Shown one piece after another: positions 1 through 8,437 of a stretch of 36,656 nucleotides of DNA (within the stretch, counting starts at the first letter, position 1; the number at the start of each line of letters is the position of its first letter). The stretch lies in NCBI GenBank assembly GCA_003563915.1, contig PWTE01000347.1, forward strand, positions 1 to 36,656, given 5' to 3'. The DNA comes from Nitriliruptoraceae bacterium. GTDB taxonomy: Bacteria; Actinomycetota; Nitriliruptoria; Nitriliruptorales; Nitriliruptoraceae. The position numbers and the translations under genes were made by a program. Under the pieces are notes generated by a model. The model had not been told where the DNA came from. It ran no database searches and saw nothing but the letters and a program-made list of their open reading frames with translations.

Positions 1-48
1 GGGCCGGTCGAGCTGGCCGAGGACCTGGCGGTGTACCGCTTGCCGTGA
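1..48 (+). CDS. C-terminal end of an upstream protein (partial), possibly an MBL-fold hydrolase
   Basis: The first 15 codons of the window read as an open frame ending VYRLP and a TGA at 46-48, so the gene begins outside the window. The fragment is too short to identify. In many actinobacteria the gene before rph encodes a metallo-beta-lactamase-fold phosphodiesterase, and this tail would fit, but that rests only on gene order. It lies 45 bp before rph and is probably in the same transcript. Confidence 0.45.
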   Translation, partial: GPVELAEDLAVYRLP

Positions 49-93
49 TCCCCGTAGCCACCACCGGTGGCCGCGACGACCCGGAGGTGACCG

Positions 94-786
94 ATGTTCC
101 GCGCCGATGGCCGTCAGCCCGATCAGCTCCGTCCGGTGACGATCGAGGTGGGCGCCCAACGTCACCCTGCGGGCTCGGCGCTCGTGCGGTTCGGGGGCAC
201 GCACGTGTTGTGTGCGGCCTCGGTGGAGGAGGGGGCGCCCAGGTGGCGCGATCGTCGGGGGTGGGTCACCGGTGAGTACGCGATGCTGCCAGGCGCGACC
301 GATACCCGCTCGCGGCGCGAGCGCAACGGGCCGGGAGGCCGCTCGAAGGAGATCGAGCGGCTGATCGGCCGATCGCTGCGGGCGGTCGTCGACCTGGATG
401 CCTTGCCGGACGTGACCATCACGGTCGACTGCGACGTGTTGGAGGCTGACGGGGGAACCCGGACCGCCGCGATCACCGGCGGCTGGGCCGCGCTCGCCTT
501 GGCCCTCCGTGCGATCGGGCAGGACTCGGCCCTCACCGGGCAGGTCGCTGCGGTGTCCGTCGGGATCGTCGACGGTGAGCCACGCCTGGACCTGCCCTAC
601 GAGGAGGACGTGCGCGCCGACGTCGACATGAACGTGGTCGCGACCGCGGACGACCGGCTGGTCGAGGTCCAGGGCACCGCCGAGGGTGCCCCCTTCGGCC
701 GGGCCGCCCTCGACGAGCTGCTGGATCTGGCCGTCGCCGGATGTGGCGAGCTCTTCGCGGCCCAGCGACGGGCGGTCGAGGGATGA
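94..786 (+). CDS. rph: Ribonuclease PH
   Basis: Phosphorolytic 3'-5' exoribonuclease that trims the 3' ends of tRNA precursors, using phosphate and releasing nucleoside diphosphates. It is cytoplasmic and normally hexameric. The 230 residues match the family's usual length. The N-terminal [15 protein letters not shown] block, the [11 protein letters not shown] stretch near residue 57, the [16 protein letters not shown] phosphate-site segment (residues 81-96) and the [17 protein letters not shown] block (from about residue 113) are all present. A GGAGG Shine-Dalgarno stands 5 nt before the ATG. The stop overlaps the start of rdgB as ATGA, so the two are translationally coupled, the usual actinobacterial rph-rdgB arrangement. 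Confidence 0.97.
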   Translation: MFRADGRQPDQLRPVTIEVGAQRHPAGSALVRFGGTHVLCAASVEEGAPRWRDRRGWVTGEYAMLPGATDTRSRRERNGPGGRSKEIERLIGRSLRAVVDLDALPDVTITVDCDVLEADGGTRTAAITGGWAALALALRAIGQDSALTGQVAAVSVGIVDGEPRLDLPYEEDVRADVDMNVVATADDRLVEVQGTAEGAPFGRAALDELLDLAVAGCGELFAAQRRAVEG

Positions 787-1397
787 GTGACGGCCCCGCG
801 CGTGTCGTCGTCGCGACGGGCAACGCCCACAAGCTGGCGGAGATCCAGGCGATCCTCCGCGATGCCGGCCTCGACGTCGAGCTGGTACCGATGACCGAGC
901 TGGGGGTGCCATCACCCGTGGAGGACGGCGACACCTTCCAGGCCAACGCGCTGATCAAGGCCAGGGCGTGCGTGACGGCGACCGGCTTGCCGGCGATCGC
1001 CGACGACTCCGGGCTGGAGGTAGATGTCCTGGGCGGTGAGCCGGGGGTGCGCAGCGCGCGGTACGCGGGGGAACCGGCCGACGACGATCGGAACAACGCG
1101 AAGCTGGTCGCTGCACTCGCAGAGGTCCCGCTCGAGCAGCGGACGGCGAGGTTCGTCTGCGCTGCCGCGGCCGTGACGCCCGACGGTCGTGAGGAGGTCG
1201 TGCGCGGGACGATGGAGGGGTACATCGTCGACGAACCCCGTGGCGAGCACGGCTTCGGGTACGACCCTCACTTCGTGAGCCAGCAGGCGGATGGTCGGAC
1301 CAACGGCGAGTTGCCCCCGGCGGAGAAGGACGCGATCAGCCACCGCGGGGTCGCGTTCCGGGCGCTCGTCGAACGGCTGGGGTCGTTGCTCAGCTGA
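783..1397 (+). CDS. rdgB: XTP/dITP pyrophosphatase (non-canonical purine NTP pyrophosphatase, RdgB/HAM1 family)
   Basis: House-cleaning enzyme that hydrolyses dITP, XTP and related deaminated purine triphosphates to monophosphates, keeping them out of DNA and RNA. The 204-residue protein shows the family motifs in order: the [11 protein letters not shown] nucleotide-binding start, the [14 protein letters not shown] segment, ADDSGLEVD with catalytic and metal-binding acidic residues, [11 protein letters not shown], and ISHRGVAF near the C-terminus. An upstream ATG at 741 would also be in frame, but the ATG at 783 overlaps the rph stop as ATGA and gives the usual [14 protein letters not shown] beginning, so it is preferred. 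Confidence 0.96.
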   Translation: MSDGPARVVVATGNAHKLAEIQAILRDAGLDVELVPMTELGVPSPVEDGDTFQANALIKARACVTATGLPAIADDSGLEVDVLGGEPGVRSARYAGEPADDDRNNAKLVAALAEVPLEQRTARFVCAAAAVTPDGREEVVRGTMEGYIVDEPRGEHGFGYDPHFVSQQADGRTNGELPPAEKDAISHRGVAFRALVERLGSLLS

Positions 1398-1419
1398 CGT
1401 CGGCGGCGGACCGCCCGGG

Positions 1420-1728
1420 TCAGCCGATCGCGTCGCCGAGCTGCTGGAGCGCGGCGCGCGCAAGCTCGAGCTGCTCGGGTTCCGGACGGTCGTGGAGCGC
1501 AGCCATCGCAGCGGCGGCCAGTTCGGCTTGCTCCTGGTCCAGGGCCACCGTCCGATCCAAGCGGCGGGCGGTCAGCTCGGACGTCGTGGCCCGGTCGTGC
1601 CCGCCTTCGGTGAGCTGATCGATCAGGTCCTCGACCTGGCTACGGACATCCGCCCAGCCCGGTTCCTCGTCGGCGTGGTCAGACGCCAACTCGTGGGTCT
1701 CCTCCAGGGCTTGTATCAGGTTGAAGAT
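1420..1728 (-). CDS. Small acidic helical protein of unknown function, apparently with a non-canonical start
   Basis: I do not recognise this family. The roughly 100-residue C-terminal part of this minus-strand frame is amphipathic, rich in Glu, Ala and Leu, with heptad-like stretches ([36 protein letters not shown]), and looks like a real helical protein. Further upstream the frame turns into Arg/Pro-rich shadow-like sequence. A perfect AAGGAGG lies at 1732-1738 in the minus-strand sense, four bases before an in-frame ATC at 1726-1728, and an in-frame CTG follows at 1717-1719. No ATG, GTG or TTG is in frame close to this site; the nearest ATG (1804-1806) lacks a Shine-Dalgarno. I place the start at the ATC. 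It ends convergently 22 bp from rdgB. Confidence 0.55.
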   Translation of the reverse strand: MFNLIQALEETHELASDHADEEPGWADVRSQVEDLIDQLTEGGHDRATTSELTARRLDRTVALDQEQAELAAAAMAALHDRPEPEQLELARAALQQLGDAIG

Positions 1729-1740
1729 GGGGCCTCCTTC

Positions 1741-1761
1741 GCACGGTCGTACGTACCGTGC
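1741..1761. promoter_or_regulatory. Perfect 7-bp inverted repeat next to the Shine-Dalgarno of the small minus-strand gene
   Basis: GCACGGT at 1741-1747 and ACCGTGC at 1755-1761 are exact inverted repeats around a 7-nt centre. In the direction of the minus-strand gene the repeat ends a few bases before AAGGAGG. It could be an operator or, if transcribed, a hairpin abutting the ribosome-binding site. Which of these applies cannot be decided from sequence alone. Confidence 0.4.
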
Positions 1762-1875
1762 TCCACCAGCGCCGTCGACGCAAGCGCGTCCACACGGCAG
1801 CGGCATGCGTCGTCGCGTCCGGCCTGGGTGGTGCCGGCTCGGGGATGTCGGCGATGGGGGCCTACGCTTCGCGAG

Positions 1876-3231
1876 ATGACCGCTTCCGCGCCGATCGGCG
1901 AGCCCCTCGCTGCCCCTGCTCCTGGTCCTCGCCGGGCTCACCGTCGTCGTGTGGGTCCTCGAGTCGGTGACCGAGTACCTGGCCGACGTCCGGTGGCGCA
2001 ACCTCGCGCAGACGATCCAGCACGAGGCGCGGATGGATGCCTACGCCAACGTGCAGGCGTTGGACCTCGCCGCCTTCGAGGAGCGTTCGACCGGGTCGCT
2101 CCTGGCCGTCCTGAACGACGACGTGAACCAGCTCGAACGTTTCCTCGACCGTGGCGCGCAGGAGCTGCTGCACGTCGCGACCTCGGTGGTGCTGATCGGC
2201 GGGACCTACCTCATCCTGTCGCCCGTGGTCGGGCTGTTCGCGTTCCTCCCCGTGCCGCTGGTGCTGTGGGTGACCCTGCGCTACCAGCGGCGGTTGGAAC
2301 CGCGCTACGCCGCGGTGCGGGAGCAGGTCGGGGTGGTGAACGCGGCGCTGAGCAACAACCTCGGGGGGATCGCGACCATCAAGGCCTTCGGCGCGGAGGA
2401 CCGCGAGTGGGAACGCATCCGGGACGCCTCCGATACCTACCGCCAGGTCAACCGCCGAGCGATCCGTCTGTCCAGCGCCTTCATCCCACTGGTGCGGCTC
2501 GCGATCCTCGCCGGGTTCATCGCGATCCTGCTGATCGGCGGACTGCAGGCGATCGACGGGCGGCTGGAGGTCGGCGTGTACGCCGTGATGGTGTTCATCG
2601 TCCAGCGGCTGCTGTGGCCACTGACCCGTCTCGGCGAGACCTTCGACCTCTACCAGCGCGCGACGGCCACGACGTCCGTGACCTGCGCATCGCCGACCTG
2701 CGTCGCGCCTGTGGGTTGGTCAGCCAGGACGTGTTCCTGTTCCACGGCACGGTGCGTGAGAACCTGCTCTACGGCCGTCCGGACGCCACGGACGCCGAGC
2801 TGGTGGCCGCCGCCGACCTCGCTGAGGCGCACGCCTTCGTGGCGGAGCTGCCCAAGGGCTACGACACGGTGGTCGGGGAGCGGGGCATCAAGCTGTCCGG
2901 AGGGCAACGTCAACGCCTGTCCATCGCACGGGCGATCCTGCGCGACCCGGCCATCCTGATCCTCGACGAGGCCACCTCGGCGGTGGACAACGAGACCGAG
3001 GCGGCGATCCAGCGCTCACTCGCCCGGGTCGCCCGGGACCGAACGACGCTGGTCATCGCACACCGGCTGTCGACCGTCCGCCACGCCGATCGCATCCACG
3101 TGCTGGAGGCCGGCCGCGTCGTCGAGTCTGGCACCCACGACCAACTCGTCGTGGGGAACGGGCGCTACGCCGCGCTCTGGCGGGTCCAGACCGGCGAGGT
3201 CACGGGTTCCGCACGATCCGGCGACCGCTGA
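1876..3231 (+). pseudogene. ABC exporter (fused permease/ATPase) with two internal deletions and frameshifts
   Basis: Remnant of a fused TMD-NBD exporter half-transporter of the ABCB/MsbA-like type, whose intact relatives run to roughly 590-600 residues. An ATG at 1876 opens a short frame ([10 protein letters not shown]). Homologous sequence then continues in another frame from about 1905, with membrane helices [16 protein letters not shown], the [15 protein letters not shown] loop and the [14 protein letters not shown] coupling region, up to [11 protein letters not shown] near 2660. It jumps back to the first frame at [13 protein letters not shown]. The ATPase half then shows [14 protein letters not shown] (Q-loop), LSGGQRQR signature, [10 protein letters not shown] Walker B and [12 protein letters not shown] (H-loop). 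The N-terminal helices and the whole Walker A region are missing, so ATP hydrolysis should be lost. An assembly error is possible. Confidence 0.8.
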
Positions 3232-3622
3232 TCTGATCGACGTCGACCCGGACCCAGAAGGTCCGGTCACCGGGGACCGCCCAGGGTTCGAAGGGCTGCT
3301 CGAACAGCGCCTGCTCGAGGTGGTCGTCGGTCACGATCGCGGCGTGACCGTGCGCGACCACGCTCCAGCCGATCCGGGTGTCGACGTCGCCGCCGTCGGC
3401 CTCGATCGCGACGGTGCTCCCAGCGGCGGCGGACCCCAACTTCGAACCGGGCGCCGTCCGGAAGTAGATGGCGCCGTCGTGGACCAGGTGGTTGACGGGC
3501 AGGATGGTGGGGACGCCGTCCACGATGAACCCGACCCGCACCCACGGGGCTTCGTTGAGCAGGTTCACGCACTCGGTCGCGTCCAACGCGACCAGGTCTC
3601 CGGGGCGGGGCTTCTCCTGCAT
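3200..3622 (-). CDS. Pyridoxamine 5'-phosphate oxidase-fold (PPOX class) FMN-binding protein
   Basis: A 140-residue split-barrel protein of the PPOX/nitroimidazole-resistance type, which bind FMN or related flavins and reduce small substrates; the substrate here is unknown. The family pattern is visible: [31 protein letters not shown] (start helix and first strands), [15 protein letters not shown] with the flavin-phosphate region, and the closing [15 protein letters not shown] strand. A GGAG Shine-Dalgarno precedes the ATG. Its 3' end overlaps the end of the decayed ABC exporter by 32 bp in convergent orientation, and its promoter side faces the lipoprotein gene across 100 bp. Confidence 0.85.
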   Translation of the reverse strand: MQEKPRPGDLVALDATECVNLLNEAPWVRVGFIVDGVPTILPVNHLVHDGAIYFRTAPGSKLGSAAAGSTVAIEADGGDVDTRIGWSVVAHGHAAIVTDDHLEQALFEQPFEPWAVPGDRTFWVRVDVDQISGRRIVRNP

Positions 3623-3722
3623 GCTCGCTCCTCGCGGTGGCGTGTCCTTCGGGACTGTAGTCGCGCCCTACCCTGCTCCGATCGCGGCGCGGAGCTGTGC
3701 CCCGCCTCGAGAAGGGGAGTCG

Positions 3723-4295
3723 ATGTTCCGTGCGGTGTCCGTCCTGCTCGTGGTCGTGGTGGCCATGGCGAGCTGCACCCCCGAGGGCGGCCCCGACGAG
3801 CCGGGGGCGGCCGACGTGGCGGCGAGCGACTGGGATGACGACGTCCGCGAGGAGTTCCAGCAGACCTGCCTGAGCACCTCGGGAGGTGCCGAGGGCTACT
3901 GCGGTTGCGCGCTGGCCGGCCTCGAGCAGACCTTCACGCAGGCCGAGTTCGAGGCTCTCGACGGTCTGATGGTGCTCACGGACTCCGTGCCCGAGGAGTT
4001 CGAGGCGGTGGTTGACGCCTGCGTTGCGGAGCACCTCGCCGAGCTCATGGGCGAGGACCTGGCCGAGCTGGGCCAGGGGCGCTGGGGTATGCAGGCGCGC
4101 GTGGAGTTCATGAACGCCTGCCTGCAGACCTCCGGGGGCCTGGCCGAGTACTGCGAGTGCACCCTCGGCGGGATGGAGGAGGTCTACTCCCAGTCGGAGT
4201 TCACCTCGATCTCGCAGGCGATCCAGCGTGGCGAGGACGTGCCCGAGCAGTACGACGCGATCGTCCAGGACTGTCTCGCGGAGCACGTCGGATGA
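3723..4295 (+). CDS. Secreted lipoprotein with two cysteine-repeat domains
   Basis: Unknown function. The start ATG has an AAGGGGAG Shine-Dalgarno. A signal peptide (MFRAVSVLLVVVVAMASC) ends in a lipobox-like cysteine, so the protein should be lipid-anchored outside the membrane. After an acidic linker come two homologous units of about 70 residues. Each begins with C-x10-C-x-C (CLSTSGGAEGYCGC and CLQTSGGLAEYCEC), continues through a helical segment with EF (QAEFEALD; QSEFTSIS), and ends with VPEEFEAVVDACVAEHL or VPEQYDAIVQDCLAEHV. The four cysteines per unit suggest disulphides or a small metal site. Translation stops at a TGA at 4293-4295, but the same frame continues into a third unit. Confidence 0.85.
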   Translation: MFRAVSVLLVVVVAMASCTPEGGPDEPGAADVAASDWDDDVREEFQQTCLSTSGGAEGYCGCALAGLEQTFTQAEFEALDGLMVLTDSVPEEFEAVVDACVAEHLAELMGEDLAELGQGRWGMQARVEFMNACLQTSGGLAEYCECTLGGMEEVYSQSEFTSISQAIQRGEDVPEQYDAIVQDCLAEHVG

Positions 4296-4529
4296 CCCAC
4301 CGGGAGCAGGACCGAGGAGGCCCGCGGGAACCTCGTCGCCTCCTGCGAGGGGGCCTCGGGCAGCCAGGTTGACCAGTGCGCGTGCGTGCTGGAGGATCTC
4401 GAGGGCACCCACACGCTGGCGGAGTTCGAGGCGATCGAACAGCAACTCGACGAGGCCACCTCGTGCGACCTTCGAGCGCACGGCGACGTTCGTTCGCCGC
4501 ACGAGCTGCCATCGCGGCACGGATGGTGA
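4296..4529 (+). pseudogene. Third cysteine-repeat unit, in frame beyond the TGA of the lipoprotein gene
   Basis: Directly after the TGA the reading frame of the lipoprotein stays open for 77 codons to a TGA at 4527-4529. It encodes a clear third copy of the repeat: CEGASGSQVDQCAC has exactly the same C-x10-C-x-C spacing, followed by VLEDLEGTHTLAEFEAIEQQLDEATSC. The fourth cysteine comes earlier than in units 1 and 2, and the tail (LRAHGDVRSPHELP) does not resemble them, so this unit is itself damaged or shortened. No Shine-Dalgarno with a start codon was found for separate translation. It is either the lost end of a three-repeat protein or is made by readthrough of TGA-C. Confidence 0.65.
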
Positions 4530-4555
4530 CGCCCGTGATAGTGAGGTGAGACGAC

Positions 4556-5623
4556 GTGACCACGACGACCTCTGGAGCTCGCGGTCTGCGAGAGCGGCTC
4601 GCGTCAGGCCCGGTCCTGTGCGCCGAGGGCTACCTGTTCGAACTCGAGCGGCGCGGCTACCTGCAGGCCGGGACCTTCGTGCCCGAGGTGGTCCTCGACC
4701 ACCCCGCCGCCCTGGCCCAGGTCCACCGGGAGTTCGTGCGCGCCGGCTCGGACGTGATCGAGGCCTTCACCTACTACGGCCACCGTGAGAAGCTGCGGCT
4801 GATCGGCAAGGAGGACCAGCTCGAGCCCCTGAACCGCGACGCGGTGGCGCTCGCGCACGCGGTGGCGGCCGAGTTCCCCGACGATCCCCCGCTGGTCGCC
4901 GGCAACCTCGCGAACACCAACATCTACCGACCGGACGACCCCGCCGCGGTCGCGGAGGCGCGGGCGATGTTCGAGGAGCAGGCGCGCTGGGCCGCCGAGG
5001 GCGACGTCGACCTGATCATCGGTGAGACCTTCTACCTCGCCGGCGAGGCACGGCTCGCCCTGGAGGTGATCAGCGAGGTCGGCGTGCCGGCCGTGATCAC
5101 CCTGGCAGTGCCGGCGGTCGGGACCCTGCTCGACGGCGTCTCCGCCGAGGACGCCTGCGCCGCGCTCGAACAGGACGGTGCGGACGTGGTCGGGCTCAAC
5201 TGCTTCCGAGGTCCGGCCACCACGTTGCCGCTCCTGCGCCGCATCGTCGAACGGGTCAGCGTCCCCGTGGCCGCCCTGCCGGTGCCCTACCGGACCTCCG
5301 AGCAGCACCCGACCTTCTTCGACCTGCCAGATCCGGACACGACGGCGCCGCTGCCGGATGACCGGGCCTTCCCTCTCGCGCTGGAGCCGCTGCTGTGCAA
5401 CCGCTTCGAGGTGGCCGCGTTCACCCGTGACGCCATCGACCTGGGCGTCGGCTACCTCGGGCTGTGCTGTGGTGCGGCGCCGCACCTGATCCGTGCGATG
5501 GCCGAGGAGCTCGGTCGCACCCCGCCAGCGAGCAACTACTCGCCGGACATGTCGCGGCACTTCGCCTTCGGGAGCGACCCGAGCCTGTCCGCGGACATCC
5601 GGGACCGGTCCGCGGACCTGTAG
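4556..5623 (+). CDS. Homocysteine S-methyltransferase / betaine-homocysteine methyltransferase-like protein
   Basis: A 355-residue TIM-barrel enzyme of the pfam02574 type, which transfers a methyl group from betaine, S-methylmethionine or a similar donor to homocysteine, giving methionine. The zinc ligands are visible: Cys216 in VVGLNCFRG and Cys304-Cys305 in LGLCCGA. The GPVLCAEGYLFELERRGYL start and the VIEAFTYYG segment also fit. The GTG start has a GAGGTGAG ribosome-binding site. The donor cannot be told from the sequence. A betaine donor would suit an organism that uses compatible solutes, but this is inference. It ends convergently 28 bp from the SDR gene. Confidence 0.85.
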   Translation: MTTTTSGARGLRERLASGPVLCAEGYLFELERRGYLQAGTFVPEVVLDHPAALAQVHREFVRAGSDVIEAFTYYGHREKLRLIGKEDQLEPLNRDAVALAHAVAAEFPDDPPLVAGNLANTNIYRPDDPAAVAEARAMFEEQARWAAEGDVDLIIGETFYLAGEARLALEVISEVGVPAVITLAVPAVGTLLDGVSAEDACAALEQDGADVVGLNCFRGPATTLPLLRRIVERVSVPVAALPVPYRTSEQHPTFFDLPDPDTTAPLPDDRAFPLALEPLLCNRFEVAAFTRDAIDLGVGYLGLCCGAAPHLIRAMAEELGRTPPASNYSPDMSRHFAFGSDPSLSADIRDRSADL

Positions 5624-5651
5624 GCGCCCACGATGGTCATGCGGTCGCGGG

Positions 5652-6515
5652 TCACGGGTGGCGGGTTCCCACCCCCGCGAGCACGGCCCGGTAGCCCTCC
5701 CGATAGGTCGGGTAGGCGAGGTCGAACCCGGTCGCGACCAGCCGATCGTTGCGGCAGCGCTTGTCGCCGCCCCGGCGGCGCTCGACCGGACCGGTCGGCG
5801 GTGTCGGCAGACCGAGCTCCGCCGCCAGGAAGCGCAGCACCTCACCCCGGTCGACCGGTGCATGGTCGACGCCGAGGTAGATCGGGGCCGGCTCCGCGAC
5901 CGACGTGATCAGGTGCACGATGGCCCGGGCGGCGTCGTCACGGTGGATGCGGTTGGTGGTGACCGGCGGGTCGGGGATCACCGCCTCGCCGGACCGGACC
6001 TGGTCGATCAGCCACGTGCGGCCGGGGCCGTAGATCCCCGCCAGCCGGAAGCTGATCGCGTCGGGACGGCGGGCGTGCAGCGAACGTTCGGCCTCGACCA
6101 GCACCGGCCCGGTCACGCTGGTCGGTTCGGTGGGCGTGTCCTCGTCGACGTCGCTGCCGTCCTCGACGCCGTAGACCGCGGTGGAGGACACGGCCAGCAG
6201 CCGCCGCGGCGCACGGTCGGCGGCGTCCAGCACGTCGAGCAGGCGCTCCAACCCGGTGACGTAGGCGCGGCGGTACGCGTCCTCGGTCCGCTCGTCCGCC
6301 GCCGGGGTGTACACCAGCGCGTCCAACGTTTCGGGCAGCGTCGCGACCACGGGGTCCAGCGACCCGGCGAGGTCGGCGGACACGCCGTCGAGTTCGTCGG
6401 GGAGCTTGTCCGCCGAACGGCGCACCCCGATGGCACGCCACCCCGCGGCGACGAAGCGCAGGCCGGTCTCGGTGCCGAGGTCACCGCACCCCGCGATCAG
6501 CACGGTCGGAGGCAT
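5652..6515 (-). CDS. NAD-dependent epimerase/dehydratase family protein (SDR)
   Basis: An extended SDR-type protein of 287 residues. It opens with MPPTVLIAGCGDLGTETG, a glycine-rich Rossmann motif (GxxxxGxxxG type, as in YeeZ-like members), has the catalytic-type serine in LLAVSSTAVYG with VYG at the tyrosine position, and FRLAGIYGPGRTWL typical of the family. The usual YxxxK is not obvious: the Lys is replaced in the TGPVLVEAERSL segment, so it may be an atypical member. The ATG overlaps the stop of the upstream serine hydrolase as ATGA, making it the last gene of a coupled three-gene operon. Substrate unknown. Confidence 0.82.
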   Translation of the reverse strand: MPPTVLIAGCGDLGTETGLRFVAAGWRAIGVRRSADKLPDELDGVSADLAGSLDPVVATLPETLDALVYTPAADERTEDAYRRAYVTGLERLLDVLDAADRAPRRLLAVSSTAVYGVEDGSDVDEDTPTEPTSVTGPVLVEAERSLHARRPDAISFRLAGIYGPGRTWLIDQVRSGEAVIPDPPVTTNRIHRDDAARAIVHLITSVAEPAPIYLGVDHAPVDRGEVLRFLAAELGLPTPPTGPVERRRGGDKRCRNDRLVATGFDLAYPTYREGYRAVLAGVGTRHP

Positions 6516-7333
6516 CAGCCGTGGACCTCCACGATCGCGTCGCACAGTCCGGGCCAGCCCTCGGTCGCCCAGTCGCCGAAGTCCTGGTCGGCCAGGCTGG
6601 CGCTGGCCAGGTGCAGGTCTGGATCGACCCACAGGTACGACCCCGATCCTCCGAAGTGTCCGAAGGTCCGGGGTGACAACCGGTCACCGGTCCAGTGGGG
6701 ATCCTTGTGGTCCTTGAGCTCGAAGCCCAGGCCCCAGTCGTTCGGGGTCTGGCGGCCGTAGTCCGGCAGGACCCCCTCCAGGCCCGGGAAGGCGACGGAG
6801 GTGGCCTGTCGGTGCAGGTCGTCATCGAGCAGCTGCGGGGCCAACAGCTCGCGGGCGAACCGCAGCAGGTCCGCGACCGTGCCCTGCGCCCCGTACGCCG
6901 GCGAACCTTCCAGATGGGTGTCCGCCATGCCCAGGGGACGCAGTACCTCGACATCGAGGTGGTCGGCGAAGGACGCGCCGACGCGTTCGGCCACCAGCTC
7001 GCCGAGTACCTCGTAGCCATGGTTCGAGTAGATGCGGCGACGTTCGGGTTCCGTCGCCCGGCCGCCGGATCCGAGGGGCAGCCCGCCCGCGTGGGCGAGC
7101 AGGTGGCGGACCGTCACCCCCTCATGGCCGTCGACGGGTTCGTCGAGGTGGAGGTGGCCGTCCTGCACCGCGATCAGCGTGGCGTAGGCGGCCAACGGCT
7201 TGGTCAGCGACGCCATCGGCAGCACCCGATCGGTGGGGCCGTGGGCAGCCAGCGTCTCGTCGGGTGCGGTCACCCCGACCACCACGGTGTCGGGCTCCCA
7301 GTCGTCGACACGGGCGAGGACGTCGGCAGTCAT
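6515..7333 (-). CDS. Serine hydrolase, class C beta-lactamase / DD-peptidase fold
   Basis: A 272-residue protein of the penicillin-binding/beta-lactamase-like superfamily, short for that family. The nucleophile motif is S42-L-T-K45 (PMASLTKPLAAY), the second motif is Y102-S-N104 (RRIYSNHGYEVLGEL), and FGHFGGSGSYLW near the C-terminus fits the HxG-type third motif. HLLAHAGGLP is the usual family signature. There is no clear signal peptide, so it may act in the cytoplasm on an ester or peptide; beta-lactamase activity cannot be claimed. Its start overlaps the stop of the aldo/keto reductase gene as ATGA and its stop overlaps the SDR start. Confidence 0.87.
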   Translation of the reverse strand: MTADVLARVDDWEPDTVVVGVTAPDETLAAHGPTDRVLPMASLTKPLAAYATLIAVQDGHLHLDEPVDGHEGVTVRHLLAHAGGLPLGSGGRATEPERRRIYSNHGYEVLGELVAERVGASFADHLDVEVLRPLGMADTHLEGSPAYGAQGTVADLLRFARELLAPQLLDDDLHRQATSVAFPGLEGVLPDYGRQTPNDWGLGFELKDHKDPHWTGDRLSPRTFGHFGGSGSYLWVDPDLHLASASLADQDFGDWATEGWPGLCDAIVEVHG

Positions 7334-8292
7334 GCGTCCTGTTCCTCGTCGGCATCGGACGTGAGGGGGGCGGTCAGGCGGTCGATCTCGGCGCGATCGG
7401 CGGCCGTGAGTTCCCAGCCGACGGCGGCGGCGTTGGCCTCGACCTGCTCTGGTCGGGTCGCCCCGGCGATGACGGACGCGACCGAAGGGTGGCCCGCCAG
7501 CCACGACATCGCGAGCTCCAGGATCGTGCGATCCCTGGACGCCGCGAAGACGGAGAGCTCCTCGACGATACGCAGCCGCTCCTGCGAGAGGTGCTGCTCC
7601 CGGCGCTCCTCCGGCAGCTTGGCCAGGCGCCAGTCCGCGTCCGGGTCCTCGCCCGCGTGGTACTTGCCGGTGAGCAGGCCGGACGCGAGCGGGAAGTAGG
7701 GCAGCAGGGCGAGCCCGTTGCGACGGATCGCGGTCAGGCGTTCGCCCTCGAGATCACGCTCCAACAGGTTCCAGTGGTCCTGGGCGCAGGCGAAGCGTGG
7801 GCCGCCGTTCTCTGCGCCGGCGGCCTGGGCCTCGTTCATCTCCGCCGCGGACAGGTTGGAGTGGCCGATCTCGCGGACCTTGCCCGCCTGGACCAGTTCG
7901 CCGAGCGCTCCCAGGGTCTCGGCGATCGGGACCGACGGGTCGGGGCGGTGCAGTTGGTACAGGTCGATGTGGTCCACCCCGAGCCGGCGCAGGCTGGCGT
8001 CGCAGGCCTGCGGCACGTAGTCGGGATGGGCGCCGCGGCGCTCCTCGTCCAGTTCGTGGCCGAACTTGGTGGCGACGACGGCCTCGTCACGGCGGCGGCC
8101 GAGGGCCCTGCCGAGCAGCTCCTCGGAGGCACCCTTGCCGTAGACATCGGCGGAATCGAACAGGATGATGCCGGCGTCGAGCGCGGCATGCACCACGCGG
8201 TCGGTCTGATCGGCGTCGATGAAGGTGCCGAGGTTGTTGCAGCCGAGGCCGACGAGTGACACCGTCAGCGTGCCGATCCTGCGGGTCTCCAA
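7330..8292 (-). CDS. Aldo/keto reductase
   Basis: NAD(P)H-dependent oxidoreductase with a TIM barrel, 320 residues. The catalytic tetrad is visible as Asp46 (FDSAD), Tyr51 (VYGKGASEELLG), Lys76 (VATKFGHELD) and His115 (LYQLHRPDP). The C-terminal SVIAGATRPEQVEANAAA matches the cofactor-binding end of the family. The start is a TTG with AGGAG six bases before it. It is the first gene of the minus-strand operon with the serine hydrolase and SDR genes, all joined by 4-nt overlaps. The substrate is unknown; AKRs of this type reduce aldehydes and ketones. Confidence 0.92.
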   Translation of the reverse strand: METRRIGTLTVSLVGLGCNNLGTFIDADQTDRVVHAALDAGIILFDSADVYGKGASEELLGRALGRRRDEAVVATKFGHELDEERRGAHPDYVPQACDASLRRLGVDHIDLYQLHRPDPSVPIAETLGALGELVQAGKVREIGHSNLSAAEMNEAQAAGAENGGPRFACAQDHWNLLERDLEGERLTAIRRNGLALLPYFPLASGLLTGKYHAGEDPDADWRLAKLPEERREQHLSQERLRIVEELSVFAASRDRTILELAMSWLAGHPSVASVIAGATRPEQVEANAAAVGWELTAADRAEIDRLTAPLTSDADEEQDA

Positions 8293-8437
8293 GGGTGGCT
8301 CCTAGGGGTGGAACGGGCCAGGTGTATGGTGCGGCGGGTCGCATGCGAAGCAGCCGGGACGCTACCGCGCCTCGCGCCGCCGTCCCGGCGGTATGGTCGT
8401 CGTGCACCCGCTCCCCACCTACCTCGAGGTAGCTGCT

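Noticed and set aside
4293-4295. TGA as a selenocysteine codon
   Set aside because: No family with selenocysteine at such a position is known to me, no obvious SECIS-like stem was seen right after it, and the residue would fall in a linker between repeats rather than at a conserved cysteine.
4604-5863. Long minus-strand open frame antisense to the homocysteine methyltransferase
   Set aside because: The methyltransferase on the plus strand has clear zinc-site motifs and a ribosome-binding site; the antisense frame has none.
6515-7333. The serine hydrolase as an antibiotic-resistance beta-lactamase
   Set aside because: It has SxxK and YxN motifs but no signal peptide and is coupled to an aldo/keto reductase and an SDR gene, so a metabolic hydrolase is more likely.
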